Shown here in pieces: positions 25,128 to 33,167 of a stretch of 53,011 nucleotides of DNA. The notes beneath the pieces were generated by a model. It made no database searches. It was not told the DNA's origin and was given only the letters and a program-made list of their open reading frames with translations. The position numbers and the translations under genes were made by a program. The stretch comes from an uncultured Clostridia bacterium (GTDB lineage Bacteria; Bacillota; Clostridia; Peptostreptococcales; Anaerovoracaceae): NCBI GenBank assembly GCA_938049335.1, contig CALIYX010000007.1, positions 1 to 53,011 of the forward strand. The letters are read 5' to 3'. Numbering within the stretch: the first letter of the stretch is position 1; each line of letters begins with the position of its first letter.

Positions 25128-25962
25128 TCTGCTTGCCTCCTACCACATTCTTGAGAAATGATATAGGTTTCTTCTCAACAGCTTCGTTAGAGAGATAAAG
25201 ATTGAGAAGTAGCTTCTCAAGTCCTTTGCTATCTAGGAATCTAGTGAGTCTTCCTCCCTGAGCAACAGAGATTACTCCGTTCTCCTCGCTGACGATGATA
25301 GTCACCGCATCGGAGTTTTCGGTTATTCCTATACCTGCCCTATGCCTTGTTCCAAGATCCTTATTTAGGTCCTTGTTATCCGTTAGTGGCAAAACACAAC
25401 CTGCTGCATATATTCTATCTCCACGCACAATAGCTGCACCATCGTGAAGAGGTGCACCCTTGTAGAAGATATTTCCTATCATCTGAGCAGAAATCTCTGC
25501 ATCTATAACCGTTCCAGTATCTGCGATGTCTCCAAGAGAAACTTCGCGCTCAATGACAAGCAAAACACCTGTCATCGTTGCAGAGCATTCATCTGCAGCT
25601 TTGACAAACTCGTCTACTATCTCTTTAGATTTATCGCTGTTGAGTCTGTTGAGTTTATTAGGCATGAATCTTCCGCGACCCATATACTCGAGTCCACGTC
25701 TGAGTTCTGGTTGGAACAAAATGATTAGGGCTACGACTCCGATAGTCATAGTTCCCCTGAGAATCCAATTAAGTGTGTATAGGTGTAAGACATCAGAAAT
25801 TAAGAATGCTGCTACTAAAACAAAGATACCCTTTACGAGCTGTTGAGCTCTAGTTTCTCTGATAAAATCGAGTACTTTGTATACGATTAGAGCTACGATC
25901 AGGATGTCGAGAACGTCTTTAATTCCGAATCCCGTCGTGAGGTTTGTAATAAATTCCTTCAT
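25114..25962 (-). CDS. cdaA: Diadenylate cyclase CdaA (DacA)
   Basis: Membrane enzyme producing the second messenger c-di-AMP from two ATP, which controls potassium and osmolyte balance and cell-wall homeostasis. 282 residues. Three N-terminal helices (for example VLDILIVALIVYKVLDFI and VLVAAFLISDVLHLY) precede the DAC domain. Catalytic motifs are present: GAPLHDGAAIVRGD with the DGA triad near 173, and LGTRHRAGIG with RHR near 206. It heads an operon running through cdaR, glmM, glmS, a YwlG homologue, nadE and murE. ATG 25962 follows AAAGGGGACAAAGGC. Confidence 0.96.
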   Translation of the reverse strand: MKEFITNLTTGFGIKDVLDILIVALIVYKVLDFIRETRAQQLVKGIFVLVAAFLISDVLHLYTLNWILRGTMTIGVVALIILFQPELRRGLEYMGRGRFMPNKLNRLNSDKSKEIVDEFVKAADECSATMTGVLLVIEREVSLGDIADTGTVIDAEISAQMIGNIFYKGAPLHDGAAIVRGDRIYAAGCVLPLTDNKDLNKDLGTRHRAGIGITENSDAVTIIVSEENGVISVAQGGRLTRFLDSKGLEKLLLNLYLSNEAVEKKPISFLKNVVGGKQNDKK

Positions 25963-26032
25963 GCCTTTGTCCCCTTTGATATTTTATACAATTTTACTAA
26001 AAAACTTGCCAAAATTCAATAGTTTAGCCCAA

Positions 26033-26081
26033 TAAAAAGACCGCGCAGCAATCGAATTTTCGATTATGACACGGTCTTTTC
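26033..26081. terminator. Terminator downstream of hpf, upstream of cdaA
   Basis: AAAAAGACCG...CGGTCTTTT with an inner AATCGAA/TTCGATT stem (26035-26081). It ends the hpf transcript on the minus strand; a T run on both sides makes it bidirectional. Confidence 0.85.
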
Positions 26082-26182
26082 ACAACTATTTCACAGTAGG
26101 CTCATCGCAAAATCAAACATCTTGATTTTACTCCCGCCCCGTTTATTAAATTATCTATCGAAATCTCAAGGATTAACATGCT

Positions 26183-26713
26183 CTAGTGCTTTGTCTCAAG
26201 CAAACCATAGTTGCCATCTTTTCTCTTGTAAACGACATTTACCTTGTCGGTCTTGTCGTTTAGGAAAACAAAGAAATCATGGTCAATCATTTCCATCTCA
26301 AGAGCCGCTTCCTTCTCGTCCATTGGCACCAGATCAAGAACCTTGGTCTTAACAATGTGCTTGTCTACTATGCTGTCCTTAGCAATGTCAGGAATTGCCT
26401 CAAACTTAACCGACCTATTATCGTGATATCGCTTCTGCAATTTACCCTTGAGCCTTGACATCTGTGAAGCAAGCTTATCTGTCGCCTTATCAATGCCCTC
26501 GTAAATATCATCACAAACCTGTTCTGTTCTGAATCTTGCACCCTTAGCATTTATATTAACCTCAATCTTGTCCTTGCCTCTCTCCTGCGAAAGAACAATA
26601 TTGACATCAATATCGTCGGAAAAATACTTGCCTAGTTTCTCGAACTTCTTGTCAATGGTCTCTTCTAAATGCTTGTAGGTGTTGAAGTTTTTCCCTGTAA
26701 TTCTGATATTCAT
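26183..26713 (-). CDS. hpf: Ribosome hibernation-promoting factor, long form
   Basis: Binds the 30S decoding region and dimerises 70S ribosomes into inactive 100S particles in stationary phase. 176 residues make it the long form: an N-terminal YfiA/RaiA domain (MNIRITGKNFN...ASQMSRLKGK, about 1-100), a charged linker and a C-terminal dimerisation domain (VKTKVLDLVPMDEKEA...LLETKH, about 120-176). ATG 26713 follows AAAGGAGGCATTT. Its 5' region has a TATAAT at 26789-26784, a 10-bp inverted repeat at 26730-26770, and a separate raiA-type RNA just upstream on the same strand. Confidence 0.95.
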   Translation of the reverse strand: MNIRITGKNFNTYKHLEETIDKKFEKLGKYFSDDIDVNIVLSQERGKDKIEVNINAKGARFRTEQVCDDIYEGIDKATDKLASQMSRLKGKLQKRYHDNRSVKFEAIPDIAKDSIVDKHIVKTKVLDLVPMDEKEAALEMEMIDHDFFVFLNDKTDKVNVVYKRKDGNYGLLETKH

Positions 26714-26729
26714 AAATGCCTCCTTTACT

Positions 26730-26770
26730 GCTTTGCTATAAGGATGTACAGTTATGCATCATAGCAAAGC
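26730..26770 (-). promoter_or_regulatory. Inverted repeat in the hpf leader
   Basis: GCTTTGCTAT (26730-26739) and ATAGCAAAGC (26761-26770) are perfect 10-bp complements with a 21-base loop. It lies between the probable -10 (TATAAT, 26789-26784) and the ribosome binding site, so it would fold in the mRNA or bind a dimeric regulator. Confidence 0.55.
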
Positions 26771-26867
26771 TACGATTTTCTATATTATACCACCTTTTTC
26801 GTAAAACTACTCTATGAATTGTGAAAAGATTTTAATTTTTATGTGAAAAATTTTTGAGTATAAAAAA

Positions 26868-27043
26868 CAGCACTTTGTTTGCCTGACCTGGTCTTTGCCC
26901 CCACACTTGCCTTGACCGGAGTTTCTCCGAGGACTTACTTCTAAACTATGCCATGATCGCCGCGAGCTCTTCTCACGGTTTACGTGGATCCCTTCGCCCA
27001 TAGCTGGCATGGATCTTCCTCCACAGACACAAACAAAATGCCG
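26868..27043 (-). ncRNA. raiA-motif structured RNA
   Basis: About 176 bases on the minus strand, directly upstream of hpf/raiA. A 14-bp closing stem (27043-27030 with 26881-26868, containing G-U wobbles) encloses several internal helices, including CCAT...ATGG and GGAG...CTCC hairpins. A consensus promoter begins it and TTTTTT follows it, so it is transcribed alone. Size, position upstream of raiA, long closing stem and GC-rich conserved interior fit the raiA motif reported from Firmicutes and Actinobacteria. I could not run a covariance search. Short reading frames across it appear spurious. Confidence 0.72.
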
Positions 27044-27050
27044 TATCTAA

Positions 27051-27079
27051 TTATTATCAAAATCTCAGCGCTTTGTCAA
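27051..27079 (-). promoter_or_regulatory. Promoter of the raiA RNA
   Basis: Minus-strand TTGACA (27079-27074), 17-base spacer, TAATAA (27056-27051). The expected transcription start, about 27044, coincides with the 5' end of the RNA's closing stem. Confidence 0.75.
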
Positions 27080-27080
27080 C

Positions 27081-27114
27081 GAAAAGAGGCTGGCTAAAAT
27101 AGCCACCCCCTCTT
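27081..27114 (-). terminator. Terminator after the surface-protein gene
   Basis: GAAGAGGGGGTGGCTA, TTT, TAGCCAGCCTCTTTTC on the minus strand. It abuts the -35 of the raiA RNA promoter. Confidence 0.75.
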
Positions 27115-27131
27115 CATTGGACTTATTAAGA

Positions 27132-29840
27132 TTACCTTTGCTTTGCTGCCATGATTATTTTATATATAGCTACTAAGCCTGCGATTGCAAATACAGCTAT
27201 GAAGATCAGATAATTTGGAAGCTTATCCGCTTCTTTTTCATCCTTGCTTTCAGCACCGTTATTTAAAACTGCCTTGTTCTTTGCATTTTTATCAGCAGCC
27301 TTTAGCTCTGTATTTTTCTGATTTTCATCAGCCTTCTTAACTGTATCAGTATCCGTCTTCTTCTCAGACGCTATAGACTTATCTAGATTCTGACTCACTT
27401 TGCTAGCCTCACTTCTAGGAGCGACAACGCTATTATTTGTTCTTGTTTCTACAGCTGGCTTAGTCGGTTCAGCCTTACTTGTATCTGGCTTCTGAGGTTC
27501 TACTGGCTTCGCTGGCTCGGTCTTACCTGGAGATGGCTTCTCAGGATCTACAGGCTTAGCTGGCTCGGTCTTGCCTGGTTCTGGTTTCTCAGGCTCTACA
27601 GGCTTAGCTGGCTCGGTCTTGCCTGGCTCTGGCTTCTCAGGCTCTACTGGTTTAGCCGGCTCGGTCTTGCCTGGCTCTGGCTTCTCAGGCTCTACTGGCT
27701 TAGGCTCTTCCTTCATTCCTTGTTTGAAGCTTGTTTCAAAGTTATTTATCGCCGCCTGCAAATCAGCCTTTGCCTTGTCGACTGCTTCCTGTCTTACTCT
27801 TGTATTTTTATCTACAGACTTTGCTGCTGCAATCGCACTATCGAGTGCGATTGCAGCCATAGCCGTCGTCCACTTATCCTTTGGCTCTATGTCCTTACCA
27901 TCAGAGCTTATTTTGATGTTATTCTTTGATTCCTCTGCGGACCTGATTGTGTTTTGGAGCTCTGTCTTATCGACAACTATTTTTTCTTTTGTCTGGTAAA
28001 CGAATTCAACTACATTATCTGTGCTTGTTATCGTCTTACGCACATCCTCCTGAGGTCTGATATGTCCCTCTATGTATGGCGCGCTGTTCTTGCTGAAAAC
28101 ATACTCCTTGCCATCTCTAAAGAAGTTTTCTCCGATTATAGCATTGGCAAGCTTTTCTTGCTTGAATATTTCTGTTGCTGTGTTTCCTGAATTAGTTCCA
28201 TTTGAGCCTCTATAGCTATTTAGGAAGCTATTGTCTCCAGCTCCTAGACTCACCTTTCCATACTGCTCGTATGTAGTGTTGAAATTGCATCCGTAAACCA
28301 CATCATCTTCGCGTATGCTCTCGCCGAACTGATTCACGTATTTAATTGTAACAGGTACAGGATTTACAACACCGCCAGTATTAAACGCCGTTGCAATACC
28401 GCTCTTATCAAATACTTGGACATATCTTAGCTGACCTTTGTACGCAGATCCCTTTGCTTTCTCGCTGAAGTTCTTGTAGAAAACTCCGTTTGCAGTCATT
28501 GGCAGCTCTTTTAACGTGCTTGGAAGAGTAACTTTTTCTATCAAATTGCATCCGAATGCACCCTTGCCTAGCTTCTCAAGTCCTTCTGGAAGCATTAGCG
28601 CTTTGATGTTATTCATGCTGAATGCGTCTTCTCCAATCTCCTTTACACTGCTTGGCAATGTAAGCTCCTCAAGACTTGCGGACATGAAGGCCGAATCACC
28701 GATTTTAGCGAGCTGTGAATTCTCTTCAATGCTTAGTTTTATAAGTGTTTTATGACCTTTGAAAGCCTCTGCTTCTATACTCTTTACGCTCGCAGGAATG
28801 TGAAGCTCTGTTATGGAATTTTTTACATTTGAGCCCCAAAGCGCATGCTTGAACGCATTCTTATCTATCTTTTCGACAGGAACCCCATCTATGCTGGCTG
28901 GGATTTCGAGCACATTAGGATTGTCATAATTCTCACCGTCTTTAAATCCTTTTAGCGTCTTAGATTCCTTATCAAAGTTCCAAATCGCTGCTTCCTTTGA
29001 ACCCTCATCCTTCTTTGTTAGAAGAACTCTATGCTCTCCGCGCTCCTTAGGTACGAAGGCCTCAAAGAGGTCCTCATATCCATCCGCACTTGCACTTATA
29101 TAGTAAGTCTTGTTTTCCTCGAGATTGTAGTCATACTTTGCGTCGAGATTGTATACGATTTTCTTTCTTGCCTGATCCTCATAAACACTCAAAGAGAGGT
29201 TGCTCATGCCCTTTTGAATTTCCTGATTGCTATCCTTATCAAAGACTTTGACCGAAACTCTTACGGCTTTATTTTCGAGTTTTGGTGCCTTTAATATGAT
29301 TTTGATATTTCTCTCAGCTATCGCATCCACCTTACCCTGCTGAACGTGGGTGCTTATGGAGTTCTTTCTAAACAAAGCAAGCCTTGCATTTACAACAATA
29401 TCCTGCGTCTTAGGTCTCCTTTTTATCTTAATCGTGTTCTGGCTTCCATTAGGAGCGGTCTTTGCATCAAGCGCGCTTCCATCAAAGAAAACCGTCGCCC
29501 TATACTTATCAAACCTGTTGAAATTGAAGTTTAGACTTGTAAAATCAGCCTCATTTCCGACCGACATCTTATAGCCTATGGTGTAGGTTAGACCGTCGTC
29601 ACTCTTCATCCTTCCATATTCCTTTTCGGGATTCCATGTACCCCCATTTGTAATCAGGTAGCTGTTTCTACCTGCCATGAATTCATCCAGTGCCTTATTA
29701 GCCTCGGATATTTCTGTCTCGGAATAGTTTTCGCCATTAGCATATGCGAAGTCCCTAGGCATACTTGCAGTCAAAACGAGCATAAGCGTTAGAAATACTA
29801 CTGCAAACCTAGCAAAATTCCTTTTTCTTACTGTAAACAC
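27132..29840 (-). CDS. Large surface protein with BspA-type leucine-rich repeats, MucBP-like domain and Pro-rich stalk
   Basis: 902 residues. A signal peptide (MFTVRKRNFARFAVVFLTL..., cleavage likely after YANG) starts the protein. Residues about 35-290 form beta-rich domains without a name I can give. Residues about 290-455 hold five or six LRR_5/BspA-type repeats (patterns like ELHIPASVKSIEAEAFKGH and ELTLPSSVKEIGEDAF). Residues about 480-600 resemble a MucBP-type domain (PVTIKYVNQFGESIRED), followed by a helical FIVAR-like segment (about 610-690). A stalk of 16-residue repeats (EPGKTEPAKPVEPEKP type) follows, then a charged region and a C-terminal helix YLIFIAVFAIAGLVAIYKII with a basic tail. 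No LPxTG motif is present, so membrane anchoring is likely. Expression is gated by a cobalamin riboswitch upstream, suggesting a link to vitamin B12 or a B12-dependent niche. Confidence 0.85.
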   Translation of the reverse strand: MFTVRKRNFARFAVVFLTLMLVLTASMPRDFAYANGENYSETEISEANKALDEFMAGRNSYLITNGGTWNPEKEYGRMKSDDGLTYTIGYKMSVGNEADFTSLNFNFNRFDKYRATVFFDGSALDAKTAPNGSQNTIKIKRRPKTQDIVVNARLALFRKNSISTHVQQGKVDAIAERNIKIILKAPKLENKAVRVSVKVFDKDSNQEIQKGMSNLSLSVYEDQARKKIVYNLDAKYDYNLEENKTYYISASADGYEDLFEAFVPKERGEHRVLLTKKDEGSKEAAIWNFDKESKTLKGFKDGENYDNPNVLEIPASIDGVPVEKIDKNAFKHALWGSNVKNSITELHIPASVKSIEAEAFKGHKTLIKLSIEENSQLAKIGDSAFMSASLEELTLPSSVKEIGEDAFSMNNIKALMLPEGLEKLGKGAFGCNLIEKVTLPSTLKELPMTANGVFYKNFSEKAKGSAYKGQLRYVQVFDKSGIATAFNTGGVVNPVPVTIKYVNQFGESIREDDVVYGCNFNTTYEQYGKVSLGAGDNSFLNSYRGSNGTNSGNTATEIFKQEKLANAIIGENFFRDGKEYVFSKNSAPYIEGHIRPQEDVRKTITSTDNVVEFVYQTKEKIVVDKTELQNTIRSAEESKNNIKISSDGKDIEPKDKWTTAMAAIALDSAIAAAKSVDKNTRVRQEAVDKAKADLQAAINNFETSFKQGMKEEPKPVEPEKPEPGKTEPAKPVEPEKPEPGKTEPAKPVEPEKPEPGKTEPAKPVDPEKPSPGKTEPAKPVEPQKPDTSKAEPTKPAVETRTNNSVVAPRSEASKVSQNLDKSIASEKKTDTDTVKKADENQKNTELKAADKNAKNKAVLNNGAESKDEKEADKLPNYLIFIAVFAIAGLVAIYKIIMAAKQR
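27463..27711 (-). repeat. 48-bp tandem repeat encoding the Pro-rich stalk
   Basis: About five copies of a 48-base unit, encoding a 16-residue block of the type PVEPEKPEPGKTEPAK. Central copies are nearly identical at the DNA level while the outer ones drift (SPGKTEPAK, DTSKAEPTK), so copy number may vary between strains. Boundaries are approximate. Confidence 0.8.
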
Positions 29841-29871
29841 CTTTTCCTCCCATTTCTATCTACAAGCGCAT

Positions 29872-29894
29872 AAAAAAACAACCTTACGAGGTTG
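29872..29894 (-). terminator. Riboswitch expression-platform terminator
   Basis: CAACCT, loop CGTA, AGGTTG, then seven T on the minus strand, about 30 bases before the start of the surface-protein gene. It is placed to be formed or disrupted by the upstream cobalamin aptamer. Confidence 0.8.
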
Positions 29895-29963
29895 CAAAAT
29901 AATCGGCATCATAATAGCAGTCTGCACAAATCCTTTCCATCGCTCGTAGAATAAGACTCTAAC

Positions 29964-30057
29964 AAACAATACAGGTAATCTGACTCTGAGAACACAGGCT
30001 TCTCATTACAGTGGCGGGACCGTTTGAGATTTTCACTCAATTCCCCTGAAATTGTTT
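29964..30057 (-). promoter_or_regulatory. Cobalamin riboswitch aptamer
   Basis: On the minus strand the core contains GAGTGAAAATCTCAAACGG, GTCCCGCCACTGTAATGAG, AGCCTGTG, and GAGTCAGATTACCTGTATTG, the hallmark B12-box and surrounding conserved blocks. The P1 helix pairs AAACAAT (30057-30051) with ATTGTTT (29970-29964). A terminator at 29872-29894 provides an off switch, so cobalamin binding should reduce expression of the surface-protein gene. Confidence 0.93.
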
Positions 30058-30072
30058 TAAATTAACAGATAA

Positions 30073-30101
30073 ATTATAACATTTCTTCTTGGACGATTCA
30101 A
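30073..30101 (-). promoter_or_regulatory. Promoter of the riboswitch-controlled transcript
   Basis: Minus-strand TTGAAT (30101-30096), 17-base spacer, TATAAT (30078-30073), about 15-20 bases before the aptamer. Confidence 0.8.
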
Positions 30102-30104
30102 CAA

Positions 30105-30135
30105 AAAAATCACTCTAAAGTTCCCTTTGAGCGAC
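30105..30135 (-). terminator. comF terminator
   Basis: TCGCTCAAAG...CTTTAGAGTGA stem followed by seven T on the minus strand, just after the comF stop. Confidence 0.8.
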
Positions 30136-30157
30136 TTCTTTTAAATTATTTATCCGT

Positions 30158-30862
30158 TTATCGACTTGCAAAAGCGATAAATATAATCTCTTCTGCACCT
30201 GTTACCTCAAGAGCACGAATGCATTCCCTTGCCGTACTTCCCGTAGTGTAAAAATCGTCGAGCACCGCAACCCTTTTCCCTTTAGGAAATCCATCAAATC
30301 CAGAAGACACGGTGATGCTTCCTTTAATATTTTCTGCACGCTGCTCCTCGCTAAGGCCTCGCATAGGCCTTGTCGCTCTTGTGCGCACAAGGCAATCAGC
30401 CACATTACAAGAAAGCTCCTTTGAAAGAAAATCAGCAATGAGCTTCGTCTGATTAAATCCTCTTCTTTTCTCTTTTTCCTTAAACATCGGCACGGGCACA
30501 AGATAGTCAACTTCAAGTCCAAGTGACAAAAGCTTATCTACCATTATCTCTGCAATGACTCTGGCAACATACTTCTTTCCTCTGTATTTCAGATCAAAAA
30601 TAAGACTTCTCTCATATATACCATAGCTAACGCATCTAATTAAGCGTATATTTCCGTTGCAAGTTCCTTCCCCTGTATCCCATCTAAAATGGTCCATGCA
30701 GTGGTCGCAAAGAGAATAAGTTCTTGTAGAATCAATTATATTCCCGCAGCATGCGCAGTAGAGGCTTGGCGGAAAGGCTAGCTCTGCTATCTTCTTTATT
30801 GTATGCCTAATTCCTGAATTAGACCCTTGCTTTGATGGACATATATTTTCAGTTTTACCCAT
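30158..30862 (-). CDS. comF: ComF family phosphoribosyltransferase-like protein
   Basis: Cytosolic protein linked in Gram-positives to handling of single-stranded DNA during transformation. 234 residues. An N-terminal zinc-binding region (CACCGNI...CDHCMDHF, near 37-60) precedes a type I phosphoribosyltransferase fold. LVPVPMFKEKEKRRGFNQT near 120 is the ComF signature and VAVLDDFYTTGSTARE near 203 is the PRPP-binding loop. ATG 30862 overlaps the recD2 stop codon by one base, implying coupled translation with the helicase. No other competence gene is in the window. Confidence 0.92.
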   Translation of the reverse strand: MGKTENICPSKQGSNSGIRHTIKKIAELAFPPSLYCACCGNIIDSTRTYSLCDHCMDHFRWDTGEGTCNGNIRLIRCVSYGIYERSLIFDLKYRGKKYVARVIAEIMVDKLLSLGLEVDYLVPVPMFKEKEKRRGFNQTKLIADFLSKELSCNVADCLVRTRATRPMRGLSEEQRAENIKGSITVSSGFDGFPKGKRVAVLDDFYTTGSTARECIRALEVTGAEEIIFIAFASR

Positions 30863-33114
30863 TAAATCTCATTTCCCAAAGCTTCTTCGTTTGAGCCAAT
30901 TATGCTCCTGCCAATAAGAGCTCTAAGTCTATGTTTAAGTCCTGAAAATCTAAGCTTTATACGATTGTTGTCAACCATGGCTTCCATACGCCTTTGCATT
31001 CCGCAAAGAATGACAACCTTCTTGCCTCTAGTAACCGCGGTGTAGAGCAGGTTACGCGTAGCAAGCATAGGTGGAAACCAAGATACAGGCATAACGACTA
31101 TAGGAAATTCACTGCCCTGACTCTTATGCACCGTCATAGCATAAGCAAGCTCGATTTCATCTAGCTGACCAAACTCATAGCTAACAAATCTATCTTCATC
31201 AAAGATAATCGTCATCTGCCCGGCATCGCTATCTATGCTGTGTATATATCCAATATCTCCGTTGAAAATACCCTGTCCCTCGCTAAAATCACGCCTTTTC
31301 TTCCATCCAATCTGGTAGTTGTTTCGCGTCTGCATGACCTTGTCGCCTTCTCTAAAGAGCCTGTCTCCAAGTTTCTTTTCGATCTTCAAAGGTTCTGGCG
31401 GATTTAGCATCTTCTGAAGTTCAGCGTTTAGGCTAGCAGTACCAAGAGCCCCCTTTCGCACAGGTGTCAAAACCTGTATATCCTTGATGGGGTCTATACC
31501 CTCGTAATAGGCAGAAAGCCTAGTAGTAGCAAGCTCGCTAATCAGAGCTACAATACTTTGCTCATCGTTACGTTCCATGAAGAAAAAATCCTTTTCCTTC
31601 TCGTTAACATAAGGGTATTCACCTGAATTTATTCTGTGAGCGTTGACGATTATGAGACTCTCCTCAGCCTGCCTAAATATAGAGCTCAGCTTTGTTGTAA
31701 ATACAAACTCACTCTCTATAAGATCACGAAGAATATCACCAGCACCAACTGGAGGTAGCTGGTCGCAGTCGCCAATCAAAATAAGTCTTGTTCCAGTCTG
31801 AAGCGCATCTGTAAGGGCCTTCATCAAAAGTAAATCTATCATTGAAGACTCATCGACTATCACAACATCGTAATCGAGTCTATCATCATCGCACTTACCG
31901 AATACCATCTCTCCAGTTTCATCCGAAAAATAGTATTCTAAGAGTCTATGAATCGTAGAAGCATAGTGACCACTAGTTTCAGTTATACGCTTTGCTGCTC
32001 TACCAGTTGGCGCAGCTATTGCAGTCTTTAGGCCACTCGCCTCAAATATCCTGATAATAGCATTAATTATCGTGGTCTTACCCGTACCAGGTCCACCAGT
32101 TATCACAGAAATACCGTGGTTTACAGAGTTGATTACTGCACTCTTCTGCTGGTCTGAAAGCTCGATTCCGGTGCTAACCTCGCTATCCCTGATAAGGTTA
32201 TCAATATTTGTCGAGAGAGGTTTTAGCCTGCCTTCGCTGAGTCTAAGCAGGTTCCTGCAAACCTTTTGCTCTGCGCTGAAAAAGCTGTAAAGATATACGA
32301 CCTCCTGAGTATCAAGCCTGTCTATCTTTAGCGTCCCATCAAAGGCCATCTCTATGAGGCTTTCCTCAATGAGCTCCTCAGGAACATCCAGCAGCTCGCA
32401 AACTCTATCGCAAAGCTCACGCCTTGGCATATATGTATTGCCTTCTCCAGCAAAAAATGAAAGAACGTATTTGATTCCACTCTTAATCCTTATATCGCTA
32501 TCACGGCTAACACCCATCTTCTCTGCAATTAAATCAGCCTTGCGAAAGCCAAAGCCCCTAACCTCGTCGATAAGCCTGTAGGGATTCTCCTCGATAATGT
32601 CGACAGAATAAACACCAAACTGCTTAAACAGCTTAAGTGCCTGCGCAGATGAAATTCCGTACTTCTGAAAAGCAATGGAGATCTCAGCAAACTGTCTGTG
32701 TGCAGAAAATGATTCTATAATCTTCGCCGCAGTCTTCTCACCGATTCCGTTAACCTCGATAAGTCTATCTGGATTTTCCTCCATGATAGTAAGTGCATCT
32801 TCACCAAACTTATCTATAATTGCAGCAGCAGTCGAAGGACCGATTCCCTTGATCACGCCAGAAGACAAAAAATCAAAGATTGCCCTTACGCCCTGAGGCA
32901 AAACCTCCTCAAATTCGTCAAAGGCAAATTGCTCACCGTAAACTGGATGAGACTTTTCGCTACCCACAAGCTTGAACCTGCTACCCTTGTTACAGCTAGG
33001 TAGATTACCTACCACTGTGCAGTATTCATCCTCAAGCTCTATGATAGCGACCGTATATCCATTTTCTTCATTTCTAAAAATAATCTCGGCTATATTGCCT
33101 TCAATCATCTGCAT
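30862..33114 (-). CDS. recD2: ATP-dependent RecD2-type DNA helicase
   Basis: 5'-3' superfamily 1B helicase acting in replication and repair without RecBC. 750 residues. The RecD2-specific N-terminal region contains an OB-like part and helix-hairpin-helix motifs (GVIKGIGPSTAAAIIDKFG near 88 and VNGIGEKTAAKIIESF near 122). Helicase motifs are I GGPGTGKTTIINAI near 340, Ia APTGRAAKR, II VIVDESSMIDLL near 425, III LIGDCDQLPPVGAGDIL, and VI MTVHKSQGSEFPIV with YTAVTRGKK near 710. ATG 33114 is followed directly by comF in one operon. The order recD2-comF is common in Clostridia. Confidence 0.95.
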   Translation of the reverse strand: MQMIEGNIAEIIFRNEENGYTVAIIELEDEYCTVVGNLPSCNKGSRFKLVGSEKSHPVYGEQFAFDEFEEVLPQGVRAIFDFLSSGVIKGIGPSTAAAIIDKFGEDALTIMEENPDRLIEVNGIGEKTAAKIIESFSAHRQFAEISIAFQKYGISSAQALKLFKQFGVYSVDIIEENPYRLIDEVRGFGFRKADLIAEKMGVSRDSDIRIKSGIKYVLSFFAGEGNTYMPRRELCDRVCELLDVPEELIEESLIEMAFDGTLKIDRLDTQEVVYLYSFFSAEQKVCRNLLRLSEGRLKPLSTNIDNLIRDSEVSTGIELSDQQKSAVINSVNHGISVITGGPGTGKTTIINAIIRIFEASGLKTAIAAPTGRAAKRITETSGHYASTIHRLLEYYFSDETGEMVFGKCDDDRLDYDVVIVDESSMIDLLLMKALTDALQTGTRLILIGDCDQLPPVGAGDILRDLIESEFVFTTKLSSIFRQAEESLIIVNAHRINSGEYPYVNEKEKDFFFMERNDEQSIVALISELATTRLSAYYEGIDPIKDIQVLTPVRKGALGTASLNAELQKMLNPPEPLKIEKKLGDRLFREGDKVMQTRNNYQIGWKKRRDFSEGQGIFNGDIGYIHSIDSDAGQMTIIFDEDRFVSYEFGQLDEIELAYAMTVHKSQGSEFPIVVMPVSWFPPMLATRNLLYTAVTRGKKVVILCGMQRRMEAMVDNNRIKLRFSGLKHRLRALIGRSIIGSNEEALGNEI

Positions 33115-33167
33115 TTATCAAATCACCGTTAACGTTGCAATTATATACTAAAGCTTATATTTGTAAA

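Noticed and set aside
26807..27010. Open frame of 67 codons with Arg/Gly-rich product
   Set aside because: It lies across the raiA-type RNA, has no ribosome binding site fitting a gene, and its odd composition comes from the structured RNA.
27132..27230. LPxTG sorting signal in the LRR surface protein
   Set aside because: The C-terminus has a hydrophobic helix and basic tail, but only LPNYL before it; the Thr-Gly is missing, so sortase attachment is not supported.
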